DNA of 64,000 nucleotides from Prorocentrum cordatum (GCA_963575745.1 CAUYUJ010015738.1:498676-562675), one strand, 5' to 3'. Shown: positions 45,201 to 53,290, numbered from the stretch's first letter. Notes: a model not told the origin generated them from the sequence alone. A program made the numbers and translations.

Positions 45201-46836
45201 CGTGATGAGGACTCCTGGAGGGGCGGTCCATCGGACAACTGCGCATGTGACCTTTGAAGGGCTCGCACTGACATACTTGTTTCCTGTATGTCTTGCGATC
45301 GTTGATGATCTCCTGTTTCTTAGCCCTTTTGTCCCAAGCCTCTGGCGTTTTGGTCTTGCCACCCTTGGTACGTATTATCACGCCAGTTTCGTCCCTTTTG
45401 GTGCAGTACTCCGTAGAATACCAGTGGCGAAGCACGTCCATCGAGTAGCCGGGGTACCAGTTGATGTACCAATCCGGCACATGCTGAGCGGATACTCCAA
45501 CGGAGTGCTCAGTACTGTACGGGTAGCCCGACGCATCATGTGTAGGGCGTCTGGGAGCTGAACGGCTCCTTCTGCGGGCTGGCCCCGCTGACGCACTACC
45601 ACGTTCCATTGGTCTTTGATCGTCATGCTCTGAGTCTCGGGGAGGCGATGGTCGTCTATCCCTCTTGGCGTAGCGCATGTCCTCCGAGTCCTCTGAGCTG
45701 TCCTGGACCATGAACACGTGTTGATACGGGCTTCGGAAGTACCCGATGTTGTTTAACTGCTCCATCGTGAGGTCGTTAAGGTCTATTTGATCACAACCCT
45801 GCATAAATACATCCATAGACCAAGCGGGTGGCCCCGCTGTTGCGGCTGGCGTCACTTCGGCGGGTGACCCCGCTAGAGCCTGGAGTGATGTCAGCATCTG
45901 AGATGCCGACATGTCCGAATCCAGGTATGGACGCAGCCGCGCAGCCCCTGGGCGCGACAGCAGGTCGTTCATGGTTATCTGCTGATGTGCTGGCGCGCTC
46001 AGGAGCCGGATTGCTTCTGCGACCTGCTCTTGGAGCATGTCCTTATAGTCTTCTTCGGCCTCTTCGGAGTCCGAATACGCGGGATGGCCCCGCACTTCGT
46101 CATCAGCGTCTCCCGCCTCCGAGCCAGCTTGCGAAAGATTTGGCAGCAACGGCGTGCCAATCACATGCGGTGCCAGCACGGCGGTGAGCTCTTCCTCTGT
46201 TGCCGGGACGGTCTCAGCTTCGGAGACCTCGTCGCCGGCGGGTGGCCCCGCTGGAAGACCGAACCAAGCATTGAACGCGACCTCGTCGACCTCGTCCCAG
46301 CCGTGGAACTCGTCGAAGAGGGTTACTGCGTAGTCTTCCAGGGTTACGGTTGCTTCAGCGTAGCGGGCCATCACGCAATACGTGGAGGAGCCCGCGGCGG
46401 GAGCCGCTTCTGGATTGACGTAAAACTCGTAGTCAATGTAGTCTATGTCACCCATAAAAGAATTTTGAGCCAAATGTACGGATCCCTTTCCTTTCCCCTT
46501 CGGGCATTGATCGCGCAAATGCTCTGTGCTACCGCATGTATGACACTTCATAGTATTGCCAGAAGCGTCCCTAGGGTTGCCCCTCCGCCCTTTTCCCTTA
46601 CCGGAGGTCCGCCTGCGACCCCGACCTTTGCCTCCGATAAGAACTTCTTCAAAGGCTATATCAGTTAAGGACGTGAGGAAAGCAGTAATACCCCTACCAT
46701 GCATACGGCGTCTGCGACCCCCTTTGCCACGACCCTTTCCAAATCGTTTGAAATGTCGGCGTACTGCACGTCTCACTTTTCTGACTGGTTTCTTCATAAA
46801 GCGCCTCCAACGGCGTTTTGATTTGCGATAAGCCAT
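39217..46836 (-). CDS. ORF2: nucleocapsid, Tpt1/KptA domain, RING-H2 and aspartic protease
   Basis: 2539 codons. Residues 1-90 are strongly basic. A CCHC knuckle follows (C98, C101, H106, C111), placing nucleocapsid here rather than at the end of Gag. About 1085-1340 is an RNA 2'-phosphotransferase (Tpt1/KptA/TRPT1) domain: LRH (R1091-H1092), DGWVVVDDLL, IRATNGHS (R1200), FIHGT (H1235), LPGDP…SGIR (R1284), RSANDIVMTRG. A RING-H2 finger lies at C1879, C1882, C1897, H1899, H1902, C1905, C1927, C1930. Retropepsin-type protease about 2195-2310 has active-site DIGS (D2208) and a later LPAIWGLGAM. Linkers are disordered and full of AGxPA units encoded by the hairpin repeat; a 10-residue repeat (SSKEAGSPAG) occurs near residue 620. 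The frame is open upstream to about 47151, overlapping Gag in the -1 phase, so a Gag fusion is possible. Confidence 0.93.
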   Translation of the reverse strand: MAYRKSKRRWRRFMKKPVRKVRRAVRRHFKRFGKGRGKGGRRRRMHGRGITAFLTSLTDIAFEEVLIGGKGRGRRRTSGKGKGRRGNPRDASGNTMKCHTCGSTEHLRDQCPKGKGKGSVHLAQNSFMGDIDYIDYEFYVNPEAAPAAGSSTYCVMARYAEATVTLEDYAVTLFDEFHGWDEVDEVAFNAWFGLPAGPPAGDEVSEAETVPATEEELTAVLAPHVIGTPLLPNLSQAGSEAGDADDEVRGHPAYSDSEEAEEDYKDMLQEQVAEAIRLLSAPAHQQITMNDLLSRPGAARLRPYLDSDMSASQMLTSLQALAGSPAEVTPAATAGPPAWSMDVFMQGCDQIDLNDLTMEQLNNIGYFRSPYQHVFMVQDSSEDSEDMRYAKRDRRPSPPRDSEHDDQRPMERGSASAGPARRRSRSAPRRPTHDASGYPYSTEHSVGVSAQHVPDWYINWYPGYSMDVLRHWYSTEYCTKRDETGVIIRTKGGKTKTPEAWDKRAKKQEIINDRKTYRKQVCQCEPFKGHMRSCPMDRPSRSPHHGETPWNWSHGDDAGNVHDPNKEVPGGGKRITEADRVPMTEEVANIVRENWVQLPNDHRLKEWNRRFHKEAGSPAGSSKEVGSPAGSSKEAGSPADAAPAAGSADDDWIAVASAAGSAAGTDHTELNEEWAAEDGSENPFPDGCACWYYSSSAQKWFCTRVIHRHENGKYKLAIKGTADIDQMRQVIHDHGQPEGPPRDPPGPQPGKGSRPPPRPEADSSSSPTPAKRRPSKSPEGTQGRARARGIAETDDPELGDPPGLSVTERRKAFAGPSTPVPPATQGDVKDEVRDKPQAAFRGDWAPTLHQPRLAPRPGSARMKAQPKPEAGMRSVRAEAAAKAKEDKGSAGPPAKAAPAAAAGTPAEGTFSREERFKVLKEFGDRQKLADDAVADQGHPHPGAESSAGAASSAAGSAGPPVKAPPAALAGPPARGQPVMSVLRNTPLGAIEYWQGTEGKGPKRTINPRVTRDDTDRYEVINCPDRRNFECRSDWEREQQTVGNMLRDRPPLRVAQHKAELLKVMERFGMDPTLPREGQMTKVSIWFSTALRHSPYWKDGFSRHFEKISTFDPYDGWVVVDDLLTNWTENDQWKGYREMHEVLIKGRPHTSYVYWVLLNCCEMIDHHGMQKGRLQMKCVEDSMLLPPRFRPKARRPQYFIRATNGHSSPGIHCPESLYKPIATWMKEPDDPVYFIHGTQWEYVKDILANGLSCLAQDNPKRKGGRQFVHGCPYLPGDPRIQSGIRPDSEVLIFCSINKMLSSGFSLWRSANDIVMTRGHDGRIPPDHILQIVSIAKYRVGEAWSNPLAYDKSRRRGQPADRIRTDDYLPLKMCDRTLGVMEDHAMYLKGWTKTDGRPFNLVMTEQDVAPRPYDTQTVLMMNAQEDEVMPEAGPPAGAGTPAVDTSDGSWQQVVTPVATVASPLRPDQQTWVQALNSYLTPADVSGLTDQLYRADPWAVHTGIQDAQQRNLRTPAGPPGVLGPQPQRPPQQAGGARFVPMGGSDGGSPFRTPPSETSENSLWQRLQAIRGNPALAAALQATTPFGTPRGSEGGVAAGTPAERTPAEPPAHAGPPADGQQGSDYERRAANLRAQATFLQQQADRVPSLLRNRNIDVTNHGDFRPLWSWTSEDAPNADPTNPYRQVFIPGIASHPIYGWDNHGPAEAQAMDAPMYPEYYAQMNNTPMIAGPPANEYTRNLANEMFRLQFTRAVDAQSMPHYAYMPTPTDPETVVQPAGLAVPAAMGSMPDYIRDVHNTQQAILASRQQARDNARLRQQRAIQRRIERETQAGTPADAGPPAERTDRRPPPTPYREGETTFERQARTRPDVPAPVISDYNFTQCPICMDTYEMGTIVWRLACGHFFHDICWDRVAQQHVRNQRPGAPNEAPCAVCRGPGIVIAHFPYAGQRDAESEQARQQERYVADAREMRRLREAVEALEARAAQSAEPSARAPAAQAYPWPAPEQGIQMPILPTLRAQEPPAAGPPAEAAPAAKAGPPANGPPNPGFLRAMEANIRRSGRSGGGTRRPTGSSRTSRVASPVSARSRASAESAEAAQFHTTFMIDTEGLTYARDDTDTLPPGGEWMSTLSANYWVLEQEPITVEERRQYEQMWCTELTMSQWVLEQRLLKGTLGSQITYHTDDHGTMALAARNGTFFPDEDGMPCISFMLDIGSNVNIIGANTARTFQEIMARYNHRPAICTLSKTLYINGVGEGAAICRKMGNFKIGVQYANEASPRIEEYASNIAEGSGANLPAIWGLGAMEARDTIIVLKPGYQKVIFPSGDYTLKLGRGAKVLRAKKTPSGHLAIPCGLYDGAKSQTVTNTFTIRSSRDGYTETENEEDPVSAGPPAGVSAGPPAETTAGQPATGQSMTATTDTYIVEPYLDKQLLEDTTRLIVDRTLNSWWEGQQCPEGTWPHMKDALKSKIFWAVQEAVNKWTPENQAGPPATPPPPPSYTGGGSSDSAGPTRVEIVSVAAPATPAEPSANSMPPSQTATWSHDRR
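44920..45000 (-). repeat. 30-bp tandem repeat within ORF2
   Basis: A unit with CTGGATCCTGCGGGTGACCC occurs at about 44941 and 44971, with a partial copy before, encoding SSKE(A/V)GSPAG. Each unit contains one GCGGG-TGAC hairpin; the middle copy has a broken stem (CCCAC). Confidence 0.85.
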
Positions 46837-47114
46837 AAAAGCGGCTTCCGCTCTTTGTTGTTCAGAAAGGTGAGTGTCATCCGCTGGATAGTCATTACCA
46901 GCAGAGACTATGCCATTGTGCTCATCGTCAGATGAGGTATCTGTGTCAGTGCCAGATTCAAACGGTGAGGGTGGCTGAGACCCTTGAGCGGATGACTCCG
47001 CTTGGCCCCAGAGGGTTGTGCCCGAGGGCGGGCTTGCAGTGTAGGCGGCGCCTGGCGAGTAGTTCGACCAGGCGTTCGCCTCAGCTGCCTCTGCCGATGC
47101 CTGGCCGGTCTGCC

Positions 47115-47153
47115 CTAAAGGGCAGTGGCCTCGTTGGGCATATCGGCTGGGTC
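47115..47153 (-). promoter_or_regulatory. Gag/ORF2 overlap in -1 phase
   Basis: The ORF2 frame is open from about 47151 through the Gag stop to its ATG at 46836; the 90-odd extra codons are Ser/Pro/Asp-rich and protein-like. The overlap of about 36 nt would allow a -1 shift. CCCTTTA lies exactly at the Gag stop but is out of phase with a standard X-XXY-YYZ slip site, so the mechanism is open. Confidence 0.45.
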
Positions 47154-48263
47154 AGCCCAGGGATTTGGCTCGCCAGGACCAGCGGGTGACCCCGCAGTCG
47201 TGGCGTAGACACCTGCATGTGAGTGGTGCCCTGTGAAGATACCCGCAATGTTGCCAGGAGAGCGCTCGGCAACATGTCCGTAGTTCCTCATCCTGGTCAG
47301 CAGCCTGTCATAGTCTGCTTGTGTTCGGGGCATCTGATGATTAAAGGGCTCCAGCAGGTGTTGGGCTCGTGACGCGCCAACGCCTAACGCTCTGAAGAGA
47401 ATCAGCGTTAGGATCTGAAAGTTGGGGATGACAAATCCAACAGAGTTAGCCTCGTCACGGGCCATCTCGAACCGAGCTAACACTGAGTCGATTCGCTCGC
47501 CCCTTTCGACGCGAAAGTCGATAAGGGCAGTGCCAGAGTTGAGCTGGCGCTCATCTTCCAGATTTTCAAATTTGGTGCTCAGTAAGTACAGTATATATGT
47601 TACTGCATCCGTTGGCTGTCCATTGACAGTTACACCATAATTGATGATCTGGGAGGGGACCTGCATGGCGATACGACGAGCAAGACCTTGAAGGCCTCGT
47701 TGTAGTGCTGCAGCTTGTTGTGGTGGTGTCATATTGCCGCTCGTTACGTTTAACCATGCATGTACTTCGCGAACATATTCGCGAAAAGGCGTAGTACCGG
47801 CAGGGTCCCATGAGGGGCCAGTAGTACGCGTGTCGTCCATCCCCTGCCGCATGTATCCCACAGCACATCCCATTATTACCCACAGAATGCCGAAGATAGT
47901 TATCTTAATCCAGTGCATGTGCATTTCGGCTTCGGTGATTGGTTTAGGCTGTGGTTTGTCAGGCTCTGGCGTAGTAGCCGTGAGGCGCCTGACTGGCACG
48001 GGATGCAGGTGGCCCCGCTGCGGGTAGCCCCGCAGGGTGACCACGTTCTCGATCGAGTTGCCGATTGGCATCTGGTGGAAGTCGGGAGTGAAGTGGCGCA
48101 GTGAAGTAGGAGAGAGCGTCTCGAGTTCGCGGGTTGCCCCGCTAGCTCGATCGCGGACTGGCTCCGCTCCTCGCAGAGCCGGCGCAACATGGTATTCCAC
48201 CGTAGTAGTAGTCCACCAAGTTGTGCCGTGGATTACTGGAATCAGAGCGAGAGCCAGCCACAC
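47115..48263 (-). CDS. ORF1: Gag-like capsid protein with transmembrane helix
   Basis: The frame has 382 codons from a GTG at 48263 and is open into the LTR, but no ATG occurs until codon 65 (48069-48071), which gives a 318-residue product. I favour that ATG unless a trans-spliced or LTR-encoded start is used. Residues 119-138 (IKITIFGILWVIMGCAVGYM) form a clear membrane helix, unusual for Copia Gag. Residues 155-345 are helical and capsid-like (VREVHAWLNV, LRRIAMQVPSQIINYG-type segments, IDSVLARFEMARDEANSVGF). No zinc knuckle is present; it is in ORF2. It lies first after the primer-binding site, as expected for Gag. Stop is TAG at 47115. Confidence 0.8.
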   Translation of the reverse strand: MWLALALIPVIHGTTWWTTTTVEYHVAPALRGAEPVRDRASGATRELETLSPTSLRHFTPDFHQMPIGNSIENVVTLRGYPQRGHLHPVPVRRLTATTPEPDKPQPKPITEAEMHMHWIKITIFGILWVIMGCAVGYMRQGMDDTRTTGPSWDPAGTTPFREYVREVHAWLNVTSGNMTPPQQAAALQRGLQGLARRIAMQVPSQIINYGVTVNGQPTDAVTYILYLLSTKFENLEDERQLNSGTALIDFRVERGERIDSVLARFEMARDEANSVGFVIPNFQILTLILFRALGVGASRAQHLLEPFNHQMPRTQADYDRLLTRMRNYGHVAERSPGNIAGIFTGHHSHAGVYATTAGSPAGPGEPNPWADPADMPNEATAL

Positions 48264-48273
48264 GAGAGTGTAG

Positions 48274-48288
48274 CCAGCTCCGCTACCA
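48274..48288 (-). promoter_or_regulatory. Primer-binding site (initiator-Met-like tRNA)
   Basis: Directly after the 5' LTR the sense strand reads TGGTAGCGGAGCTGG. TGGTAG is complementary to a tRNA 3' end CTACCA, as in the initiator tRNA-Met used by Ty1. Zero spacing from the LTR supports the boundary deduced from the TSD. Confidence 0.8.
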
Positions 48289-48572
48289 AGTCGAAAACAA
48301 CTGGTAAGCTTAGGTATGTGTTACGCTTTAAGCGTTGCCATATCCCAGGCTTTGGCTCATATCGCATGAGCAAGAGAGCAAGACGAAGCATGGGATCTGG
48401 AGTAAAGGATAGGATGGGCATCGTCAATGGAAAAGGTATTTTCCGATCTCTGATGCAAGTCGTGCGCCTCGGTGAGGCACAATCACATATTTGGCCGGGC
48501 CCGGCTTGAGCCAGGCACGGCAGCGGTACATGCTCGATTTATACCTCGCCTTTAACCTTCTCCGTTTAAAGT
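48289..48572 (-). repeat. 5' LTR with TATAAAT box
   Basis: 284 bp, nearly identical to the left LTR. In sense the LTR opens ACTTTAAACGG and has TATAAAT about 30 bases in (plus-strand ATTTATA 48537-48543), a candidate core promoter. A near-perfect palindrome, GCCGGGCCCGGC, follows. No AATAAA was noticed. Confidence 0.95.
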
Positions 48573-48577
48573 TCCAC
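48573..48577. repeat. Target-site duplication TCCAC (right)
   Basis: Matches 32223-32227 exactly. Confidence 0.9.
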
Positions 48578-48890
48578 GACAGCCCAAGAGAGCCCCAAGA
48601 CAGCCCCAAGAGATGCCAAAGAGGGCAACCCCGAACCGACAATTCCAACCTTCCGCCCAAAGAGGTCCCCAGGAGGCACCAAGAGGCCTCCGAGAAGCCC
48701 CAAGAGGCTTCCAAAAGGCCCCTAAGAGGCCCAAAAGATGCCCTCCGACGGCGCCCAAGAGGCTTCAACAATGCCTCCAACAGGCCCCCGAAAGGCCCCC
48801 CAAGATATCCCAACGAACATCCAGGAAGCCTATAACCCACAAAACCCAGGCACGGTGGCGGGATTTGCCGTAGACAGCTGGATACGTATA
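48578..48890. repeat. CCAAGAGGCC-type degenerate minisatellite (right part)
   Basis: CCCAAGAGAGCCCCAAGA, GCCCCAAGAGGCTTCC and similar units continue the array that ends at the left TSD. Open frames are Lys/Arg/Pro-rich artefacts. Confidence 0.65.
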
Positions 48891-48895
48891 TGACC

Positions 48896-49062
48896 ATGCA
48901 TATGCATATATTTATATCTATATATATATGTGCAAATTCAATTACAACTGCACATACAACTGCAACTACATATACACATGCAACTACACACATACATACA
49001 CATACATACATACATGCATATATACATACATACATACATGCATGCATGCATACATACATACA

Positions 49063-49093
<31 letters not shown>

Positions 49094-49484
49094 GTACATA
49101 CATATACATGTACCTATAATACATACACACAGACAGTCACATGTTCATACATACATACATACATACATACATACATACATACACACATACATACATACAC
49201 ACATACATACAGACATACAGACATACATGTTCACACACGCACACATCCATACATACACACCTACATGATTGCATCCATACCAGCATGTCTGTTGTTATAC
49301 CTGCATGCATGCATGCATGCACGCGTGCATCCATACATTTATGCATCTGCACATGCATATACGCAAATACATACATACATACATACCTACAGGCATACAT
49401 GCGTACGCACATACGCGCATACATACAGTTGTACGTACATGCACGTATGCATACATGCATGATGACATAGAAACATACATACTT

Positions 49485-49518
<34 letters not shown>

Positions 49519-49620
49519 CGACATACAGACACGCAATTATACATACATGTGTGCAGACACATGTGTACATACACACATTCATATATGCATACACACATAC
49601 TTAGACATGCATCCATAAAA
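48896..49620. repeat. (CATA)n array with variants
   Basis: CATACATA tetranucleotides with CACA, CATG and CAGA variants fill the block. Tyr/His/Ile or Cys/Val/Tyr/Met repeats in the frames are artefacts. Confidence 0.95.
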
Positions 49621-50220
49621 AATAATAAATAAAAAACAGGCGCACGAACAATCTACATATACATGTATATCCAGCGCAAGCACGTGATGATGAAAATTGC
49701 AAGCGTCCCAACTGATGGGTAAAGGACTCCACCATGTGGGCCTAGAGATGGCGATCGGGACCGGATCCTGAGCAGTGCAAAGTGGTGGCCAGGCCCGCCC
49801 GTTCGAGAGACGACGCAGAGACCCAAACAGCGAGAGGACAGGCAGGCGTAGCAGAGAGGACGGAACGGCTGGGAAGGCCGGGGGGCAAGGCAGAGAGACA
49901 GACAGCAGCCGTTTAGGGAACCTCACCCAGGACCAGGAGGCGGCGGTCTACCCAGAAAGTTGAGAAACACACCTACTGGCACTGCGCGGGCAGCGCAACC
50001 TGAGGTGCACTCGCACATGGGGTTGGACTGCAGAATTCCGCGTCCATGCCACAAAAATCTCGAAATGGGTATGGCAATCTTGCGCCAATCGATGGCGCCT
50101 GAAAGGGTAGAAGGGGGAGGAGGGGAAGGGAGGAGGAGGAGGAGGAGAGGGAAAAGACGGGGGAACCGCACGACCCCAATCAGTGCGAAAGCATCATGGA
50201 TAGCAGCGGTAGCCGTCCCC
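49621..50220. other. Unique spacer, no gene seen
   Basis: Non-repetitive except a short GGA run at about 50108-50160. No convincing coding frame on either strand. Confidence 0.4.
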
Positions 50221-50224
50221 AGGG

Positions 50225-50905
50225 CAGGTGCATGCATCCATACAGGCATACACACGTGCATACATACATACATACATACATACATACATACATACATACA
50301 TACATACACACACATACATACATACATACATACATACATACATACATACATACATACATGCATGCACACATACATACATACATACATACATACACGTACA
50401 TACATACATACATACATACATACATACATACATACATACATACATACACACATGCATACATACATGCATACATACATACATACATAAATACATACATAGT
50501 TATACACCTACATACACACACGTATATACATACACACATGCATACATACATACATACACATGTACATATACAGCTACATGCACACTTACATATACATATA
50601 CATATACATGCATGCGTACATTCACACATAATTACACATGTCGACGCACATGCAAGCATGCAAGTATACACACAAACATACAAGCATACAGCCATACTAC
50701 CATGCAAACACATGCGCACGTACATGCATGCAAACATGCATACATACATACACAAATGAATGTACATCTACATGCATGCATACGTACATGAATATATACA
50801 CGCATACATACATACGTACAGACAAACATACATGCATACATGCATACATACATGCATGCAACCATACATGCAGACATACACACAGGCATACATATCTACA
50901 TATGC
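50225..50905. repeat. (CATA)n array, second block
   Basis: The same tetranucleotide family as 48896-49620, purest at 50255-50485 and more degenerate to 50900. Confidence 0.95.
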
Positions 50906-51775
50906 CGCGGAGTCAGTGCTTCCAACACGCTTCTCGGGAAAGTCGTAGATCAAGTCACTAGCATTGAATCCACGCAGCGGCTGGGAGTTGGAAAAGCATA
51001 TTGCATCAACTGAACAATAAAATCTTCGGTAACCTCTGACGATGTCCACATGGCTGTATTCTGGGAGGTCACCACAACCCCTCGCTCTGCTGGTCGATCG
51101 GCCATCCCGGTTCGCGTTTCCCAGGCATCCGAAGCCAAAGCTTCGTGAACGTCATTCTGCGCTGCGTGGCCCCTTGCATGCCCGAACGGTAGCAAGCCAA
51201 ATAAGCAGTCCTGGGGGACCTGTTGCCACCCCTGACGGTTCCAGTCGGTTCGAAACAATGGGATGGCGGTTCGAAAACGGCAAACCGCGTGGGACATCCT
51301 CACAAAAATGGTTGTTCTGACGGTTCCACGTCGGTTCGAAACAACAGAATCCATTTCCACACGGTTGGAAAACGAGCGTTTCGCTTGAGACTTCCTTGAA
51401 AATACGCTTGAAGCTCACCGCCGCGCTTGGATGCATCGTAGCCATTACTTTCGGCAAGGCCAAAAAAGGACAAAACTTTAATCACGCCCATATATGCACA
51501 TATGTTGTTCTTCGAAGAAGTAATGGGATTACAAATCTAACATGTACTGTTTGCGGTATAATTGAACAGCTGTATACACGTACCAACAAGACTTCAATGA
51601 ACTAGATATTAAGATCACTGTGCAATACTTCCAGAGCCCCAAGATCAGCAGACAACCGCTGCTGCCTCGAACTGCTGATGCTGCTGCTGCACAGCTGCAA
51701 ACTACAGGAGAAGGTTCACAGGGGGTATATGGCGCATTTCGGAAAACCTGAACCCAAAAATATGTTCATCTCTTG
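50906..51775. other. No firm gene; small plus-strand ORF at 51396-51605
   Basis: An ACGGTTCCA…TCGGTTCGAAACAA segment occurs twice (about 51234 and 51319). A 69-codon ATG frame (51396-51605) begins with a hydrophobic signal-like stretch (LKLTAALGCIVAITFG) but has no other support, so I do not call it a gene. Confidence 0.3.
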
Positions 51776-51990
51776 GCGGCGCATTTTTCACTTCCGCCGC
51801 CTTCCGCCGAGCTTCCGCTGGCTTCCACCAGCGGAGGCGGCTCCGTTTTAATTCCGCCGACCTTCCGCCGCGGAAGAGATGACAACTCCTTCGATCCTCG
51901 AAGGCAAGGCCCTTTTGGGAACGCCCCATATGGCAATCCCGATCTCCGACGTTGTGGGATTCTCGGATGGACCGGGAACTCGGTGCCAAC
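51776..51990. repeat. Dispersed TTCCGCC-rich repeat, copy 1
   Basis: CTTCCGCCGCCTTCCGCCG, GCGGAGGCGGCT, GACAACTCCT and TTTTGGGAACGCCCCATA recur in order at about 58005-58170. Non-coding. Confidence 0.6.
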
Positions 51991-52104
51991 CTCGAGGACA
52001 CACCGCGGGGGGCGCCCGCCCTCGAGAGAGGTGCGTCCCGAGCGCCTGGGGGGGGGGGGGGGCAATCCCCGAGTTTCACCCCTTTTCTGAGCAGCCGGGC
52101 TTTT

Positions 52105-52290
52105 CGGGGAAAGTCGGGAGCGGTCAAGAGGGGGGCATCCAAGAGGGGGGTGTGCAACTCATGGCCCGGCGGCATGTGCGCGGCCCGGGGGAGGCAAGGG
52201 CACGTATTGAAATAAGAAGTGGCGCCATGAAATCTGGGGAGATGTCATGGCCCCGCCATGATATCCCCCCCCCCCTAGTCATCAGCCCCC
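52105..52290. repeat. Dispersed GC-rich repeat, copy 2
   Basis: Shares GGCGGCATGTGCGCGGCCCGG and GGCGCCATG with 10370-10560 and likewise precedes a MITE-2 element. Confidence 0.55.
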
Positions 52291-52294
52291 TCCT

Positions 52295-52506
52295 GATGGG
52301 CCTGTTTCCACCACCACCACCACCAGAAGTTGAAGGTAAGAAGGAGGAGGAGGACGAGGAGGAGGAGGAGGAGGACGAAGAGGAGGAGGGAGGGAGGAGG
52401 AGAAGGGAGGGAGGAGGAGGAGGAGGAGGAGGAGGAGGAGGAGGAGGAGGAGGAGGACCCCCTCCCCCTCCAACTATTGGTGCCGGTGGTGGAAAACAGG
52501 CCCATC
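52295..52506. mobile_element. MITE family 2, copy 2 (TIRs around (GAG)n)
   Basis: Ends GATGGGCCTGTTTCCACCAC and GGTGGTGGAAAACAGGCCCATC form the same TIR as at 10737-10885. The enclosed triplet array is GAG here and TCC in copy 1, i.e. inverted relative to the flanks. Confidence 0.7.
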
Positions 52507-53125
52507 ACCTCCCGGCCGCCCCCGAGAACACTCGGCAGGATCGGCCAGCACCGCGTCGGGACACCGGACCGGCACGCCACCGTGCATGGGATCGGGCTGC
52601 GCCCATATCGGCACGGAATACACCGAGAGCGAAGCGCCCCGGCCGCGCCCGGAGGCGCAGCGCTGCGCCCCGCACGAGCCTCGGGCCGCACCAGATCGCC
52701 AGGCGGTCGGGATCGAATCGGGGCGGGCCTCAGGGCCCCTTAGGCCCAGACACGCTGGGCCCCGACACCCAGCACCCCTCGAAACCAATGCTCCCAGACG
52801 GCGGCACGGACAATCGAAAGCAGTGCGCTGCAGCATCTCCAGAGTAGACCCGGACACAGGCCCTACAAGCCTGCAGGACCCCCCCGAACCCGGACTCAGA
52901 CCTGAATCCTCTGCAGTGCCGCAAGCAACAAATGCACCGGTGCTGAAAAATTGCGCCTTTGCAGGAACGGGTGTCGTTTCCTTGGTTTTCCGTGTCCTGG
53001 TTTATCTGTGTCCTGGTCTCCGGCGGCCTGAGGGCTCGCCAGAATCGATGTCAAACCGGATCGCTTTCGTACCGAAATGGAACCTGAGTCGGGGATTGGG
53101 GGCGAGAAATCGTTCTGCGGTACGG
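52507..53125. other. No gene seen
   Basis: GC-rich unique sequence; open frames on both strands lack recognizable motifs. Confidence 0.35.
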
Positions 53126-53129
53126 GAGC

Positions 53130-53290
53130 CCCATATACCGTATTGCTGGCTTCGGCGAATCGACGCTAGTTGACGCGAGTCGACGCTCAACCGACGATAA
53201 CCGACGCTCGTAGGCGCTGGCAGACGCCAATCGACGCTCAATCGGCGACTCCCCATCGACTACCAAACGACCATCGACGCTACTGCACTC
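53130..53290. repeat. CGACGCT-type degenerate repeat
   Basis: CGACGCTAGTTGACGCGAG, TCGACGCTCAACCGACG and similar units recur at irregular spacing. Confidence 0.55.

Larger units (their letters stand above)
32604..48167 (-). repeat. Dispersed 14-nt GNNA-tetraloop hairpin family (~36 copies)
   Basis: The plus-strand pattern is GCGGN-TNNC-N'CCGC; in the element's RNA it is GCGGN-GNNA-N'CCGC. Starts of perfect copies: 32604, 32623, 32656, 33192, 35282, 36707, 36743, 37838, 39269, 39383, 39626, 39650, 39674, 40727, 40763, 40874, 41327, 41345, 41999, 42044, 42518, 42536, 43919, 43997, 44120, 44156, 44903, 44921, 44981, 45824, 45860, 46238, 46988, 47182, 48020 and 48129. Most stems are GCGGG/CCCGC, but GCGGC/GCCGC, GCGGA/TCCGC, GCGAG/CTCGC and GCGTG/CACGC also occur, always paired. 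Loops are GCCA, GCAA, GAAA, GTCA, GACA or GCTA. Five more copies have 5-base loops (39319, 42765, 45574, 46079, 48153). Most encode AGxPA, but other reading frames are used too. Confidence 0.85.
32228..48572 (-). mobile_element. Complete giant Ty1/Copia-type LTR retrotransposon (16.3 kb)
   Basis: Direct LTRs of 284/285 bp bound three ORFs on the minus strand, with order Gag, nucleocapsid-protease, integrase-RT-RNase H, which is Copia order. TSD, LTR pair, primer-binding site and every catalytic motif of integrase, RT and RNase H are intact, so the copy may be autonomous. At 16.3 kb it is roughly three times the 5-6 kb usual for Copia. The extra length is mostly in ORF2, which carries a Tpt1/KptA domain, a RING finger and long disordered linkers, and in the N-terminal half of ORF3. 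Oddities: LTR ends are ACTTT…CGACT in sense rather than TG…CA, and the purine tract next to the 3' LTR lies on the antisense strand. Confidence 0.95.
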
